Assembly (NCBI GenBank): GCA_963833885.1
Contig: CAWHZU010000033.1
Span: 186,001 to 250,000, forward strand
Direction of reading: 5' to 3'
Source: JASHPR01 sp963833885
Lineage (GTDB): Bacteria > Actinomycetota > Actinomycetes > Streptosporangiales > Streptosporangiaceae
DNA length: 64,000 nucleotides
Below the pieces are notes generated by a model. That model made no database searches and was not told the origin of the DNA. It worked only from the letters and a program-made list of their open reading frames with translations. Each line of letters starts with the position of its first letter. Position 1 is the first letter of the stretch. Positions 63,127 to 64,000 of the stretch are shown here, one piece after another. The position numbers and the translations under genes were made by a program.

Positions 63127-64000
63127 TCATGGGTAGTGATTCGGCAGGTCGTTTTCCCACAGCACGCCGTCACCGGCGCCGAGATTCGACCTGATCCAGT
63201 TCCGGGCCGCGGACCGGGAGCCGACCGTGACGATCTCGCTCCCGGCGGCCCCCGCCATCAGCGCGCGCCGGTTGGTCCAGCCGACCACGACCAGCACGGC
63301 GTCGGCCTTGGCCACCGCCGCGGCGAACTCCCGGTTCGCCTCGTCCTGCACCGGGCCGAGCTCGACCATGCCGGGGGTGACCACGGCCCGGCGGTTCCGC
63401 CTGCCTCCTCCGTCCCCGCCTCCACCACTGCCTCCTCCTTCCCCGCCCCCACCCTTGGCCGCGACTTCGAGCATCTCCAGGGCGCGCGCGGCGCCCTCGG
63501 GATTGGAGTTGTAGGTGTCGTCGATGACCACGACCCCGCTGTCGGCCACGCCCGTGACCGCCCGGTGCGCGGGCGCCGAGAGCTCGCCCAGCCTGGCGAC
63601 CACCCGCTCCGGCGGGGCGCCGGCGGCGAGCGCGGCCGCCACCGCGCAGCCGATGTTCGGCAGGTGCAGGCCAGCCGGGCTGGGGAAGGAGCCGATCACC
63701 TCGCCGCGGAACCGGACGGTGACACTTCCGTTCTCGCGTTCCAGCGACACGGTGAGGTCACGCTGGCGGCGGGTTCCGCAGCGCCAGACCTCGGCGCCAT
63801 CCACCGCGTCTGCCAGCTCCGCCAGCCGCTCGTCGTCGACGTTCAGGATCGCGACACGGACGCCCTCGAGGATCTCGGACTTGGCCCGGACGACGTTGTC
63901 GAGGGTCTTCATGCGCTCCAGGTGCATCGGGCCGATCGCGGTAATGATCCCGATCTCCGGCTTGACCCAGGAGCACATGGCGCGGATCTCGCCGGGGCCG
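63127..64000 (-). CDS. MurF-like Mur-ligase family protein (partial at window end)
   Basis: The 3' part of a Mur-ligase, continuing past 64000. The middle domain has IGIITAIGPMHLERMK, RAKSEILEG and GLHLPNIGCAVAAALAAG, and the C-terminal domain has VVVIDDTYNSNPEGAARALE and VVTPGMVELGPVQDEANREF, all MurF-type. A polyglycine insert (about 20 Gly/Ser/Asp residues) separates them. It ends VLWENDLPNHYP, and lies 18 bp upstream of the Ddl-like gene. Confidence 0.85.
   Translation of the reverse strand, partial: GPGEIRAMCSWVKPEIGIITAIGPMHLERMKTLDNVVRAKSEILEGVRVAILNVDDERLAELADAVDGAEVWRCGTRRQRDLTVSLERENGSVTVRFRGEVIGSFPSPAGLHLPNIGCAVAAALAAGAPPERVVARLGELSAPAHRAVTGVADSGVVVIDDTYNSNPEGAARALEMLEVAAKGGGGEGGGSGGGGDGGGRRNRRAVVTPGMVELGPVQDEANREFAAAVAKADAVLVVVGWTNRRALMAGAAGSEIVTVGSRSAARNWIRSNLGAGDGVLWENDLPNHYP

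Noticed and set aside
1..64000. CRISPR array or prophage
   Set aside because: No regularly spaced repeats with unique spacers, no integrase, capsid or terminase genes.

Overview
The window is about 64 kb of very GC-rich DNA with dense, short-spaced genes, frequent 4-nt ATGA/GTGA overlaps and promoters that place the transcription start on the start codon. Gene content (AfsR/SARP-type and XRE-NB-ARC-TPR regulators, DUF1707 and DUF2207 membrane proteins, an actinobacterial propane-monooxygenase cluster, an ECF sigma fusion) points to a filamentous or soil actinomycete (Actinomycetota). The exact order cannot be fixed from sequence alone.

Layout. 1-9 kb: a cut-off membrane protein, a dienelactone hydrolase, a frameshifted DUF2207 protein, a large NB-ARC/TPR regulator, an ABC exporter operon ending in its own TetR, and a divergent PCMT-type methyltransferase sharing a large palindromic operator. 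9-14.5 kb: a NarL-type two-component system (kinase frameshifted) divergent from a MacB/FtsX-like ABC exporter. 14.5-19.8 kb: acyl-CoA ligase, methyltransferase, HxlR regulator divergent from a DUF1801 protein, an MFS transporter and a small VOC protein. 19.9-22.6 kb: two paralogous proteins with a bifunctional-nuclease-like domain and a beta-jelly-roll-like tail, the second fused behind an ECF sigma factor. 22.6-25.2 kb: an alpha/beta hydrolase, tryptophanyl-tRNA synthetase with a complete Trp-leader attenuator, and a DUF1707 protein. 25.3-31.5 kb: GntR-ABC-methyltransferase operon, APH-like kinase, membrane protein, a decayed IS701-family transposase and a TetR gene with operator inside its promoter. 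32-33.8 kb: aldo/keto reductase and an S51 peptidase.

The centrepiece (33.8-46.6 kb) is a propane/alkane (Prm/Mim-type) diiron monooxygenase locus: a MimR/AcoR-like activator divergent from a small conserved-looking ORF, then large hydroxylase, reductase, small hydroxylase, coupling protein, an amidohydrolase fused to a MIP18/DUF59-type metal-sulfur domain, alcohol dehydrogenase, a dedicated GroEL and an Nramp metal transporter. The genes are consistent with gas-inducible oxidation of a short alkane to an alcohol and then a ketone or aldehyde, with in-operon supply of metal and folding help for the diiron hydroxylase.

46.6-64 kb: an AfsR-like regulator broken by three frameshifts, a secreted I36-like small protein, a GH16 beta-glucanase with CBM6-like tail (tail out of frame) under a LacI regulator, an operon of glutamine-synthetase-like ligase, amidohydrolase, M20 hydrolase, MarR and an MFS-UspA fusion, then a NUDIX hydrolase, an alpha/beta hydrolase, and a D-Ala-D-Ala-ligase-like ATP-grasp enzyme next to a MurF-like ligase that runs off the window end.

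At least six single-base frameshifts interrupt otherwise well-preserved genes. They suggest either a sequence with residual indel errors or real gene decay, and should be considered before any of these genes is called dead.
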